A DNA stretch of 64,000 nt from Ruegeria arenilitoris (lineage in GTDB: Bacteria > Pseudomonadota > Alphaproteobacteria > Rhodobacterales > Rhodobacteraceae): NCBI RefSeq assembly GCF_013030265.1, contig NZ_WPZQ01000001.1:248001-312000 (forward strand). The letters run 5' to 3'. This document shows positions 47,734 to 56,457 of the stretch, one piece after another. Numbering within the stretch: the stretch's first letter is position 1; each line of letters starts with the position of its first letter. The notes under the pieces are model-generated. The model worked only from the letters and a program-made list of their open reading frames with translations. It had not been told where the DNA came from and made no database searches. Made by a program: the position numbers and the translations under genes.

Positions 47734-48852
47734 TTAAGATTTCTCCAGCAACTCGAAATCAACACCACCGCGAACCTGCCCGTTCACCTGGATCTCCAGC
47801 CGATGCGCACCAGGAACCAGTTTAAACGTTGTGGCATTACCCTTGAGTTTGTGGCGCTTGGACAAGGTCAGAGATCCATCCTTCAGTTCAGCCTGTTTCA
47901 GCTTATGAACCTTAGGTGAGATCTTCCCGCCAGGCCTCTGGAAATGAATGATATAATCAACCAGAACAGGTTGTTTTTCCTGCCCAGAGATCGCAACAGA
48001 AAACTCCAGCGCGCCATCGATAATGGCTTCGCCCTCAACCTCGATCGAGACATCCAGATCTGCATCGGGATCATATCCCAGCATCTTCATTGCGCCTGCA
48101 TGGCCAGACTTCACCAGCCCGCGCAACGCATGAGAGGTCATCCACTGCAGTTCTTCGGCATCCTGTCCACCGCTTTCCTGCCAATCCTGCAGGCGCTGCA
48201 ACACCAGTTCCGGCTCTTTCTTTGTGATGTCGTTCAGATGATTGGCCACCGACCGGGTAACATAGCGGGTGTTGTCGCGATGCAGTTGATCCAGCAAAGG
48301 CAAAGGATCAGCCAGATCCAGCCCAACCGCCTGCCCCCAGGGCAATCTCGGCCGGGTTCCTTCGCTGACCAACCTGCGCACATGATAGCTGGAATGCCCA
48401 CACCAATCCTGCATGCGCGTCACAACCTCGTCAGGCCAGCGATTGAGGAATGGGCGAATGGCCCATTCCATCGAAAACCGCTGCGTCAGTTCCGCCAGAA
48501 CATCCAGCGCCAGTTCCGGATGTTCCAATCCGACGACAACTACCCAATCACCAAGCGGTGCAAAGATGAAGTCGCCGAAATCATCGTCTGTCTTACCCGG
48601 ATCCAGTGGCTCGGGCAGCGCACGCAGGATCACCGGTGCAACAGTCGGAAGATCGCCAGGAATGGCCTGTTGCAGGCATTCTGCAATCCAGGTCATGCGC
48701 TCTTTCAGCTCAAGTTCCGGCAGTTTGGCCATCACCGCCGCCTCAAATGCGGGCGCGTCAAATGTTGGCTGAGCATCGGCAAAAAGCCCCGCCAGATAGC
48801 GGGTCTTTTCTGCGTTGAACAACTGATCTTTCAGCGAGAAACCCTGCGACAT
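47734..48852 (-). CDS. AlkC-type DNA alkylation-repair glycosylase with Ig-like C-terminus
   Basis: A 372-residue HEAT-like repeat protein of the AlkC/AlkD superfamily, which removes alkylated bases. Residues 1-260 are helical repeats, with HSSYHVRRLVSEGTRPRLPW and RSVANHLNDITKKEP as the most typical parts; the last 110 residues form a predicted beta-sandwich, as in the AlkC branch that carries an Ig-like domain for DNA binding. ATG 48852 lies two bases after the SDR stop, so the two are co-translated. Confidence 0.85.
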   Translation of the reverse strand: MSQGFSLKDQLFNAEKTRYLAGLFADAQPTFDAPAFEAAVMAKLPELELKERMTWIAECLQQAIPGDLPTVAPVILRALPEPLDPGKTDDDFGDFIFAPLGDWVVVVGLEHPELALDVLAELTQRFSMEWAIRPFLNRWPDEVVTRMQDWCGHSSYHVRRLVSEGTRPRLPWGQAVGLDLADPLPLLDQLHRDNTRYVTRSVANHLNDITKKEPELVLQRLQDWQESGGQDAEELQWMTSHALRGLVKSGHAGAMKMLGYDPDADLDVSIEVEGEAIIDGALEFSVAISGQEKQPVLVDYIIHFQRPGGKISPKVHKLKQAELKDGSLTLSKRHKLKGNATTFKLVPGAHRLEIQVNGQVRGGVDFELLEKS

Positions 48853-48854
48853 GA

Positions 48855-49634
48855 TTACATCGTCAGATTGGTGCCGCCACCGTCCAGCAGAATGTTCTGC
48901 CCAACGATGAAACCAGCATGTTGAGAGCACAGGAACGCACAGGCAGCACCAAATTCCTGCCGCGTGCCATAACGGCGCGCAGGAATTGTCGCCGCGCGTT
49001 CGGCACGCGCCTCGTCCATAGAAATCCCTTTTTGTGATGCGACCCCGCCATCCAGCGAGTCTGCACGATCCGTGGCATGGATACCCGGCAACAGGTTGTT
49101 GATCGTTACACCGTGCGGGGCCACTTGGCGCGAGGTTCCAGCGACATAGCCAGTCAGGCCGGTCCTTGCGGCATTCGACAGCCCCAAGGCCGGGATCGGC
49201 GCGCGAACGGATTGAGAGGTGATGTTAACCACCCTTCCCCAGCCCTTGTCCATCATGCCCGGCAGTAGCGCTTTCATGAAGGCTATCGGTGTCAGCATGT
49301 TTGCATCCAGCGCCTTGATGAAATCCTCACGCTCCCAGTCCGACCACAGGCCCGGCGGTGGGCCGCCGGCGTTGGTCACCAGAATATCGACCCCCTCGGC
49401 CGCCTCGATCACCTGCGTCTGCCCTTCAGGTGTCGTCACATCACAGGCCATGGTGTGCACCTGAACGTCATGATCCGCGCGAATGCGTTCAGCTGCTGCT
49501 TCCAAAGCATCCGACCCGCGCGCGTTCATCACCAGATCAACACCCGCCGCTGCCAAAGCCTCGGCGCAGCCCAGACCCAAGCCCTTGCTGCTTGCGCTTA
49601 CCAGCGCACGTTTTCCCTGTATTCCCAGATCCAT
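48855..49634 (-). CDS. atypical SDR without catalytic Tyr/Lys
   Basis: A 259-residue Rossmann-fold protein. The cofactor loop reads SASSKGLGLG and the NAGGPPPG motif follows. At the active site the usual YxxxK is replaced: the segment reads GLSNAARTG, although a serine remains at ITSQS. A group of FabG-like proteins with this LSN...R pattern exists and their reactions are unknown. ATG 49634 follows GGGAGGA. It lies between the NTF2-like and AlkC genes. Confidence 0.85.
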   Translation of the reverse strand: MDLGIQGKRALVSASSKGLGLGCAEALAAAGVDLVMNARGSDALEAAAERIRADHDVQVHTMACDVTTPEGQTQVIEAAEGVDILVTNAGGPPPGLWSDWEREDFIKALDANMLTPIAFMKALLPGMMDKGWGRVVNITSQSVRAPIPALGLSNAARTGLTGYVAGTSRQVAPHGVTINNLLPGIHATDRADSLDGGVASQKGISMDEARAERAATIPARRYGTRQEFGAACAFLCSQHAGFIVGQNILLDGGGTNLTM

Positions 49635-49709
49635 ACGATCCTCCCTGTCAGTCGTTGCCCGCTTGTCTAGCACCGGCCAGACAGAGAAGACCAGAACGGC
49701 AGCGTCGCC

Positions 49710-50072
49710 TCAGTAAAAGAACTCTTCGCGGACGATCTTGCCATCAGCGACATGATATATCGCCACTTCACGCATATCGAAGCTGTCACCGCTTTCCTTC
49801 ATGGTACCCTGCACCTCGAAGATCACAGCAAACCGATCATCGCCATGCAGGAATGGATCGCTGACCGACCCGCCTGTTACTTCGGTCGAGCTTTCCCACC
49901 ATTCGTGTTTTCCACGGATCGCATCCAGTCCACGCGCCTCGCGCCCCATGCCCTGCATATCCGCAGCTTCGACCGAAACGGCATCTGAGGCATAGAGTTT
50001 ATCCAGATTGGCCTTTGCTCTGTTTTCGCGACAACCAGTGACCAGTTCTTCTGCAATTTCTTTCAAATTCAT
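49710..50072 (-). CDS. NTF2/SnoaL-like small protein
   Basis: A 120-residue protein with the NTF2-like cone pattern: an N-terminal helix, the strand pair LDKLYASDAVSVEA, then GLDAIRGKHEWWESS and GDDRFAVIFEVQG, ending VREEFFY. It has no recognised substrate. ATG 50072 follows GGAG. It is the first gene of a leftward run (NTF2, SDR, AlkC), and a LexA-like element lies 18 bases upstream. Confidence 0.8.
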   Translation of the reverse strand: MNLKEIAEELVTGCRENRAKANLDKLYASDAVSVEAADMQGMGREARGLDAIRGKHEWWESSTEVTGGSVSDPFLHGDDRFAVIFEVQGTMKESGDSFDMREVAIYHVADGKIVREEFFY

Positions 50073-50090
50073 TGGTCCACTCCATCATTT

Positions 50091-50105
50091 GTTCACTATA
50101 TGTTC
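50091..50105. promoter_or_regulatory. LexA-like direct repeat GTTC-N7-GTTC
   Basis: GTTC at 50091-50094 and GTTC at 50102-50105, seven bases apart, match the alphaproteobacterial SOS box. It lies in the divergent spacer between the NTF2-like gene (18 bases) and prfC (76 bases). On the (-) strand it overlaps TATAGT, a possible -10. About two chance matches per 64 kb are expected, so position is the main support. Confidence 0.5.
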
Positions 50106-50181
50106 TTTTTATCGCAACCGTACGATTCGAACCACCCCCTTTGCCTTGCCTCGGCAGGATTCCCCGCCTATACGCGCGCTT

Positions 50182-51789
50182 ATGCTAGATACCGCCTCGA
50201 ACCAACCCGTATTGCCGCCCGAGATCGCCCGACGTCGGACCTTCGCCATCATCTCGCATCCGGATGCCGGCAAGACGACGCTAACTGAAAAGTTCCTTCT
50301 TTATGGGGGTGCTATTCAAATGGCCGGTCAGGTGCGCGCGAAAGGTGAAGCACGGCGGACGCGTTCGGACTTCATGCAGATGGAAAAAGATCGGGGCATC
50401 TCGGTCTCCGCATCGGCCATGTCGTTCGACTATGACAACTTCCGGTTCAATCTGGTGGACACACCCGGCCACTCCGACTTCTCGGAAGATACATATCGCA
50501 CCCTGACCGCTGTGGACGCGGCCGTGATGGTGATCGATGGCGCAAAAGGTGTGGAAAGCCAAACGCAGAAACTATTCGAGGTCTGCCGTCTGCGCGATCT
50601 GCCGATCCTGACATTCTGTAACAAGATGGACCGCGAAAGCCGCGATACGTTCGAGATCATCGACGAAATCCAGGAGATGCTGGCCATCGACGTCACACCG
50701 GCCGCGTGGCCGATTGGTGTGGGTCGTGATTTCATCGGCTGCTACGACATGCTGCGCGACCGGTTGGAGCTGATGGACCGCGCCGACCGTAACAAGGTCG
50801 CCGAAAGCATCCAGATCAACGGGCTGGACGACCCCAAGCTTGCCGAACACGTGCCCGAGCACCTGTTGGAAAAACTGCTGGAAGAGGTTGAGATGGCGCG
50901 CGAACTGCTGCCCAAACTCGACCCGCAGGCGGTGCTGGAAGGGCACATGACCCCGATCTGGTTCGGATCGGCGATCAACTCGTTCGGTGTAAAAGAGTTG
51001 ATGGAAGGCATCGGAGCGTATGGTCCGCAGCCGCAGATTCAATCCGCTGAACCACGTCAGATTTCGCCGGATGAGAAAAAGGTCGCGGGCTTTGTCTTTA
51101 AGGTGCAGGCCAACATGGACCCCAAGCACCGCGACCGGGTGGCCTTTGTCCGCATGGCAAGCGGTCACTTCAAACGTGGCATGAAGCTGACCCATGTTCG
51201 GTCGAAAAAGCCGATGGCGATTTCTAACCCGGTGCTGTTCCTGGCCTCTGATCGCGAACTGGCCGAAGAGGCCTGGGCCGGCGATATCATCGGTATCCCT
51301 AACCACGGCCAACTGCGCATCGGTGACACCCTGACCGAGGGCGAAGCGCTGCGCGTATCAGGTATCCCTTCCTTTGCGCCGGAACTGCTGCAAGGCGTGC
51401 GCGCGGGCGATCCGATGAAAGCCAAGCATCTGGAAAAGGCCCTGATGCAGTTCGCCGAAGAAGGTGCAGCCAAGGTTTTCAAGCCCTCAATTGGCTCGGG
51501 CTTTATCGTCGGCGTCGTTGGTGCACTGCAGTTCGAAGTGCTGGCCAGCCGGATTGAGATGGAATACGGCCTTCCGGTCCGCTTTGAAGCATCGCAGTTC
51601 ACCTCGGCCCGCTGGGTCAGCGGTGACAAGGCCGAGGTCGACAAGTTCGCCAATGCCAACAAACAGCACATTGCGCATGACCATGACGGCGACGTTGTGT
51701 ACCTGACACGGCTTCAGTGGGATATCGACCGCGTCGTACGCGACTATCCCGCGATAAACCTTTCTGCAACAAAGGAAATGATGACGTGA
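50182..51789 (+). CDS. prfC: peptide chain release factor 3
   Basis: A 535-residue GTPase that releases RF1/RF2 from the ribosome. G motifs are SHPDAGKTT, DTPGHSDF and NKMDRE; RF3-specific segments include GGAIQMAGQVRAKGEARRTRSDFM and SGFIVGVVGALQFEVLASR. ATG 50182 gives the usual N-terminus; the long upstream open frame has no homology. Transcribed alone. Confidence 0.97.
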   Translation: MLDTASNQPVLPPEIARRRTFAIISHPDAGKTTLTEKFLLYGGAIQMAGQVRAKGEARRTRSDFMQMEKDRGISVSASAMSFDYDNFRFNLVDTPGHSDFSEDTYRTLTAVDAAVMVIDGAKGVESQTQKLFEVCRLRDLPILTFCNKMDRESRDTFEIIDEIQEMLAIDVTPAAWPIGVGRDFIGCYDMLRDRLELMDRADRNKVAESIQINGLDDPKLAEHVPEHLLEKLLEEVEMARELLPKLDPQAVLEGHMTPIWFGSAINSFGVKELMEGIGAYGPQPQIQSAEPRQISPDEKKVAGFVFKVQANMDPKHRDRVAFVRMASGHFKRGMKLTHVRSKKPMAISNPVLFLASDRELAEEAWAGDIIGIPNHGQLRIGDTLTEGEALRVSGIPSFAPELLQGVRAGDPMKAKHLEKALMQFAEEGAAKVFKPSIGSGFIVGVVGALQFEVLASRIEMEYGLPVRFEASQFTSARWVSGDKAEVDKFANANKQHIAHDHDGDVVYLTRLQWDIDRVVRDYPAINLSATKEMMT

Positions 51790-51853
51790 TCGATCGCGTC
51801 ATCTAACTTTCGCAGGATGAGCTGTCAGTGTTTTTCAGAGTATCAACTGCACG

Positions 51854-52792
51854 ATGTCAGATGATGTGACCTGGGGCATCGTCTCGACTGTTCGGGGTGA
51901 CGCCTTGGACATCCTGCGCTTTGCGGCGTATCACCTCGATCTTGGTGTGAATCGTCTCTACATCTATCTGGACGAACCGAACCCTCAGGCCTTTGAGGCA
52001 TTAGACGCTCACCCAAAAGTAGATGTCTGCAATTGCGACGATGCATATTGGGGCAAGCGAAATCGCGAAAGGCCCGAAAAACACCAGCTGCGTCAGACCG
52101 CAAACTCCTCCTTTACCTACAGACGCTGCGAACAGGACTGGCTGGCCCATATCGATCTGGATGAGTTTCTCTGGCCATCAGAACCGATTTCCAGCCTGCT
52201 CGGATCCGTGCCAGAAAATTACCCCTCTGCACGCGTCCGTCCGGTTGAGGCGATCGCAGAAGCCAAGGACCTATACAAGGCGTTCATCCCGATCGGACCA
52301 GATCGCGAAGCTCTCATACAAGACCTTTATCCGAACTACGGTGCCTTTGTGCTCGGCGGTTTCTTAAGCCACGTTCAGGGCAAGCTCTTTGTGCGCACGA
52401 GCATGAGGAAAATCAGCTTTCGTATTCATAACCTGTTTCAGGACAAGAAGCCGGTGCATAAAAAGTTCGAATTGCCACAAATCGATCTTTGTCACAGGCA
52501 TGCGCCCGACTGGGACCATTGGCTGGCACATTACCAGTTCCGCATGGAGCGCGGTTCGTATCAGCCTGGGATGTCACCCAATATCCCTCGTGAGCTTGGC
52601 GGGTTGAACAAGAACGAGCTGTTCAACTGGATCGAGGAAGAAGGCGGAGAGCCTGGTTTGCGCGCCTTTTATGATGAACTGAGCGGCGCGGACCCGCACG
52701 TACGCGCCCGCTTGCAACAGCACGGCTTGATCAAGCACCGCCCCTTGGAGCTGGATTCAAAGCTACGGAAACACTTCCCCCAAAGCGTCTGA
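51854..52792 (+). CDS. glycosyltransferase family 2-like protein
   Basis: A 312-residue protein of the Glyco_tranf_2_4 type. The N-terminal strand GIVSTVRGDALDILRFAAYH, the HIDLDEFLWP motif supplying the metal-binding aspartates, and LCHRHAPDW fit the family; relatives add sugars to surface polysaccharides. No other polysaccharide gene is near. It follows prfC by 64 bases on the same strand. Confidence 0.8.
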   Translation: MSDDVTWGIVSTVRGDALDILRFAAYHLDLGVNRLYIYLDEPNPQAFEALDAHPKVDVCNCDDAYWGKRNRERPEKHQLRQTANSSFTYRRCEQDWLAHIDLDEFLWPSEPISSLLGSVPENYPSARVRPVEAIAEAKDLYKAFIPIGPDREALIQDLYPNYGAFVLGGFLSHVQGKLFVRTSMRKISFRIHNLFQDKKPVHKKFELPQIDLCHRHAPDWDHWLAHYQFRMERGSYQPGMSPNIPRELGGLNKNELFNWIEEEGGEPGLRAFYDELSGADPHVRARLQQHGLIKHRPLELDSKLRKHFPQSV

Positions 52793-52955
52793 ATTGTTGC
52801 ACAAAATCGAAACCGTGGCCTCGCGGACACAAGATAAAGGGCTCTTCATTTGACCATGCCCCACGTTTTTGTTATGTCCCCGCGCAAGCCGAAATGCGCA
52901 CGCTGTGCATGGCCATCCGGGCCCGGCAGAACTCAGACGCGCGGGCCAGGTCTAG

Positions 52956-52974
52956 TGTCCGCATGAACCGGACA
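52956..52974 (+). other. 6-bp hairpin before the DEAD-box helicase start
   Basis: TGTCCG and CGGACA pair around CATGAAC, ending three bases before ATG 52978 and holding an alternative ATG (52963) in the loop. It could limit ribosome access; weak evidence. Confidence 0.3.
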
Positions 52975-52977
52975 TAC

Positions 52978-54327
52978 ATGACAAAATTTAACGAACTGAA
53001 CCTGAACCCGAAGGTCCTCAAAGCCATTGAGGAAGCCGGATACGAAACCCCCACCCCGATTCAGGAGGGCGCAATCCCGCCCGCGCTTGAGGGTCGTGAT
53101 GTTTTGGGGATCGCCCAGACGGGAACCGGCAAGACCGCCAGCTTTACCCTGCCGATGATCACCTTGCTGGCCCGTGGCCGTGCCCGTGCGCGCATGCCGC
53201 GTTCGCTAGTGTTGTGCCCAACGCGTGAATTGGCCGCACAGGTTGCCGAGAACTTCGACACCTACACCAAACACCTGAAACTGACCAAAGCGCTGTTGAT
53301 CGGCGGCGTCAGCTTCAAAGAACAAGAAGCGCTGATCGACCGGGGCGTCGACGTGCTGATCGCCACTCCTGGCCGTCTGCTGGACCATTTCGAACGCGGC
53401 AAGCTGCTGCTGACCGGCGTTCAGATCATGGTGGTGGATGAAGCAGACCGGATGCTGGACATGGGCTTCATCCCTGATATCGAACGCATCTTCTCGTTGA
53501 CGCCCTTCACGCGTCAAACCCTATTCTTCTCGGCCACTATGGCGTCCGAGATTGAACGCATCACCGACACCTTCCTGTCGGCCCCTGCACGGATCGAGGT
53601 TGCCCGTCAAGCCACTGCGTCAGAGACCATCGAACAGGGCGTCGTCATGTTCAAAGGCGGACGTCGTGACCGTGAGGCTAGCGCCAAGCGTAAAGTTTTG
53701 CGGGCATTGATCGATGCCGAGGGCGACAAATGCACCAACGCGATCATCTTCTGCAACCGCAAGACGGACGTGGATATCTGCTCGAAATCGCTGAAGAAAT
53801 ACGGCTATAACGCTGCCGCCATCCATGGCGATCTGGATCAGTCACAACGCATGAAGACACTCGATGGGTTCCGCGATGGATCCCTGCGCCTTCTGGTCGC
53901 CTCGGACGTGGCTGCGCGTGGGCTGGACATCCCGTCGGTCAGCCATGTTTTCAATTTCGATGTTCCTGGCCATGCCGAAGACTACGTGCACCGCATTGGT
54001 CGAACCGGACGCGCCGGGCGCGAGGGCAAGGCCATTACCATTTGCTCGAACCGTGATGAAAAGGCTTTGGATGCGATTGAAAAGCTGATCCAAAAGCAGA
54101 TCCCGCGCATCGAGAACCCGATTAAGGAAGAGCCCAAAGCCGAAGCGCCGAAGCCCGAGAAAAAGTCCAAGCCATCGGACCAAAAAAGGAACGAAGGCAA
54201 GAGGGACAAAGAACCCAAGGGACGCGGTCGTGGTCGTAAAGAGGACAACGGTCCTGCGGTCGTTGGAATGGGCGACCACCTGCCCAGCTTCATCGCGCTC
54301 AGTTTTGATGAGCGGCGTGCCGGCTAG
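52978..54327 (+). CDS. DEAD-box RNA helicase (RhlE-like)
   Basis: A 449-residue helicase. The Q motif (GYETPTPIQ), Walker A AQTGTGKT, VDEADRMLDMG, FFSATMAS and HRIGRTGRAGREG are all present, and a basic tail of about 70 residues (KKSKPSDQKRNEGKRDKE...) should bind RNA. ATG 52978 (MTKFNELNL) is the usual start; ATG 52963 is possible. Such enzymes act in ribosome assembly and cold adaptation. It converges on the DMT gene with a 4-base overlap. Confidence 0.93.
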   Translation: MTKFNELNLNPKVLKAIEEAGYETPTPIQEGAIPPALEGRDVLGIAQTGTGKTASFTLPMITLLARGRARARMPRSLVLCPTRELAAQVAENFDTYTKHLKLTKALLIGGVSFKEQEALIDRGVDVLIATPGRLLDHFERGKLLLTGVQIMVVDEADRMLDMGFIPDIERIFSLTPFTRQTLFFSATMASEIERITDTFLSAPARIEVARQATASETIEQGVVMFKGGRRDREASAKRKVLRALIDAEGDKCTNAIIFCNRKTDVDICSKSLKKYGYNAAAIHGDLDQSQRMKTLDGFRDGSLRLLVASDVAARGLDIPSVSHVFNFDVPGHAEDYVHRIGRTGRAGREGKAITICSNRDEKALDAIEKLIQKQIPRIENPIKEEPKAEAPKPEKKSKPSDQKRNEGKRDKEPKGRGRGRKEDNGPAVVGMGDHLPSFIALSFDERRAG

Positions 54328-55226
54328 ATTGCCAGCACAAGCACCAGTATCGACAATCCCAACAATGCAATGCCGGCGATCTCTCGCCGGGTTATATTTT
54401 CGTGGAACACCAGCGTCGACGCCATCAGGCTAAAGATCAGCTCCACCTGCCCCAGCGCCTTCACATAAGCCGCGTTCTGCAATGTGAAGGCCAGAAACCA
54501 GCAAAACGATCCACCCAGACTGGTAAGGCCAACGAAAACCCCGGTGCGGCGCGTTTCCCAAACCGCACGCAATTCGGCCCGGTCTCGCCAAAGCAGCCAC
54601 AGCCACATGCTGATGAACTGGAACGTGACCACGGCAGCCAGAGTGACCAGCGCCCGGAACCAGGCATCAATGTCACCCAGTTGTAGCGAAGCCCCGCGAT
54701 AACTAACCGCTGAAAACGCAAACAGCACCCCTGATCCCAGCCCGAGCTGAGACGCGCGGTTGGTCAGATGATGCCACCATGCCCCATCCCCACCAGGTGT
54801 TTTGGACAGCAACAGGACCGCCAACAACCCCAAAAGGATAGCTGCAAAGGCGCCAAATGAGATGCTGTCGCCAAGGATCAGGAAACCGACAATTGCAGTC
54901 TGTATCACTTCGGTTTTCTTAAACGTGATACCAACAGCAAAGTTACGCTGCTTGAACAGCGCGACCACGCACACCGTCGCCAGAATTTGTGCTGTTCCAC
55001 CGATGGCAACAAACAACCAGAACTTTGCTGACAGTGGTGGAACGGACAAATCCGTGATTTGCAAAGCGACGATCAGCCCAAGAATGGCCAGTGGCGCAGA
55101 ATAGGCAAACCGGGCAAAAGTCGCGCCGGCAGCCGACAATTTCACACTGCTCAGCGATTTCTGAAGCATGAACCGCACTGTCTGAAATGTGGCGGCAGCG
55201 ATGGTGACGGGAATCCATAAACTCAT
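54324..55226 (-). CDS. EamA/DMT-family permease
   Basis: A 300-residue membrane protein with ten hydrophobic helices in two similar halves, as in drug/metabolite transporters. The N-terminal helix pattern MSLWIPVTIAAATFQTVRFM and the C-terminal REIAGIALLGLSILVLVLAI are family-like. The substrate is unknown. Transcribed alone, 21 bases after the end of the desaturase gene. Confidence 0.85.
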   Translation of the reverse strand: MSLWIPVTIAAATFQTVRFMLQKSLSSVKLSAAGATFARFAYSAPLAILGLIVALQITDLSVPPLSAKFWLFVAIGGTAQILATVCVVALFKQRNFAVGITFKKTEVIQTAIVGFLILGDSISFGAFAAILLGLLAVLLLSKTPGGDGAWWHHLTNRASQLGLGSGVLFAFSAVSYRGASLQLGDIDAWFRALVTLAAVVTFQFISMWLWLLWRDRAELRAVWETRRTGVFVGLTSLGGSFCWFLAFTLQNAAYVKALGQVELIFSLMASTLVFHENITRREIAGIALLGLSILVLVLAI

Positions 55227-55247
55227 GGATTCCCTTCTGTCCTTAAA

Positions 55248-56150
55248 TCACTCGTTTGGCCAGAGCGGATGCGCAACCGGATCCTTCGCACGCCAGAAGT
55301 AGCTGCGAAAAATCTCACCATAGGATTGGTACACATAGGATTCGTTGCAGGCCAGATACCGGTCCTTACCGGCTCGATAAAGTGCAGGTAGACGATACCA
55401 TGGTGCCGATGGGTTCATGTGATGAACGACGTGCAGATTATTGTTAAGAAACAGAAAAGACAGCAACCCGCGATCCTCAATGATCACTGTTCTGGCACGA
55501 GATTTCTCATGTGCACGATGCTCAAGGAACGTCCGGATTTTGACAAGCGCAAGCCCGATATACGCCGACAGAACAAATGCCCAGACCGGCATAGGAGACT
55601 GAGCAACCACCCACAGAACCACTGCCACTCCCGGAATGTGTAAGGCCCAGGCCAGCAGGATCGCGCGATCCCCTCTTGTCGCACCGGTCCACTCATCCCG
55701 CATGAATGCCACCTGCCCGATGGCAGGCCCCAGAATGATGCGTCCCAACAGTGTATTGTTGGCCTTGTATAGGTGTCGCTTCCAGACGGGCAGTGAAGCC
55801 CAAATCTTCGGATCCAGATAATTCGACTCAGGATCGTCATATGGGTCCGTCAAGTTCGCATCCTGATGGTGAGCCAGATGCAGATCTCGAAAGCGGTTGT
55901 ATGGAATGAACAGGGTCAGCGGCAGAGCCAGCAGTGATTCATTCAACCATTTTGCACGGAACGGATGTCCGTGCAGCGCTTCATGTGTCAGCGAAGAATG
56001 CAGGGCTGCAACCATGCCCATCACGGGAATTGCCAGCCACAGCGACCAGCCTGCCAACCAGAATACAACTGCCAGCCACGCAGCATAGCAGGCTGCAATC
56101 AGTCCGAACGTGCCCCATTCGGGCGATTTGGGAGGTGTGGGATCAGCCAT
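55248..56150 (-). CDS. membrane fatty-acid desaturase
   Basis: A 300-residue di-iron desaturase/hydroxylase of the membrane type. Histidine boxes: HEALHGH (H56-H62), HLAHH (91-95) and HVVHH (240-244), with several hydrophobic helices between. It may desaturate acyl lipids or carotenoid-like substrates. ATG 56150 overlaps the last 8 bases of the DUF2061 gene, so the two are coupled; the longer frame from 56195 lies inside that gene. Confidence 0.88.
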   Translation of the reverse strand: MADPTPPKSPEWGTFGLIAACYAAWLAVVFWLAGWSLWLAIPVMGMVAALHSSLTHEALHGHPFRAKWLNESLLALPLTLFIPYNRFRDLHLAHHQDANLTDPYDDPESNYLDPKIWASLPVWKRHLYKANNTLLGRIILGPAIGQVAFMRDEWTGATRGDRAILLAWALHIPGVAVVLWVVAQSPMPVWAFVLSAYIGLALVKIRTFLEHRAHEKSRARTVIIEDRGLLSFLFLNNNLHVVHHMNPSAPWYRLPALYRAGKDRYLACNESYVYQSYGEIFRSYFWRAKDPVAHPLWPNE

Positions 56151-56358
56151 TGCGCCCCCACGAGATACCTGCCCAAACCCGTTCGTAGATGACATACAGT
56201 GTCAGACCGATGGCGGTGTTGACCAATGCAAGCCCGCCACCCACGGCAGCCGAACCTGTGGCGATCAGACCCACAAGGGTCATCATGACCAACCCCATCA
56301 GATTCCATACGACTGCTTTCACGACAGATCTTCGTCGCGTCTCCATTCCGGTCCCCAT
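56143..56358 (-). CDS. DUF2061 small membrane protein
   Basis: A 71-residue protein with two hydrophobic helices (VVWNLMGLVMMTLVGLIATG and GGGLALVNTAIGLTLYVIYERV), matching DUF2061, a family of unknown function. Its stop lies inside the desaturase start, implying joint use. It is divergent from the XRE regulator across a 97-base AT-rich spacer. Confidence 0.8.
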   Translation of the reverse strand: MGTGMETRRRSVVKAVVWNLMGLVMMTLVGLIATGSAAVGGGLALVNTAIGLTLYVIYERVWAGISWGRNG

Positions 56359-56436
56359 ATTTTGTTGTTCTCACAAAAGCGTTACCGACATGGAGGCCTG
56401 CTGAGAATTCTGAATATGATTAACAAAATTCATCAG

Positions 56437-56457
56437 ATGTGATATTAATCATCACAT
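56437..56457. promoter_or_regulatory. palindrome over the XRE regulator start codon
   Basis: ATGTGAT and ATCACAT are perfect 7-bp arms around a 7-base centre. The right arm includes the first two bases of the start codon at 56456. The site would allow self-repression, and possibly control of the divergent DUF2061-desaturase pair. Confidence 0.6.

Noticed and set aside
47944..48924. 326-codon + strand frame
   Set aside because: Antisense to the AlkC gene; shadow.
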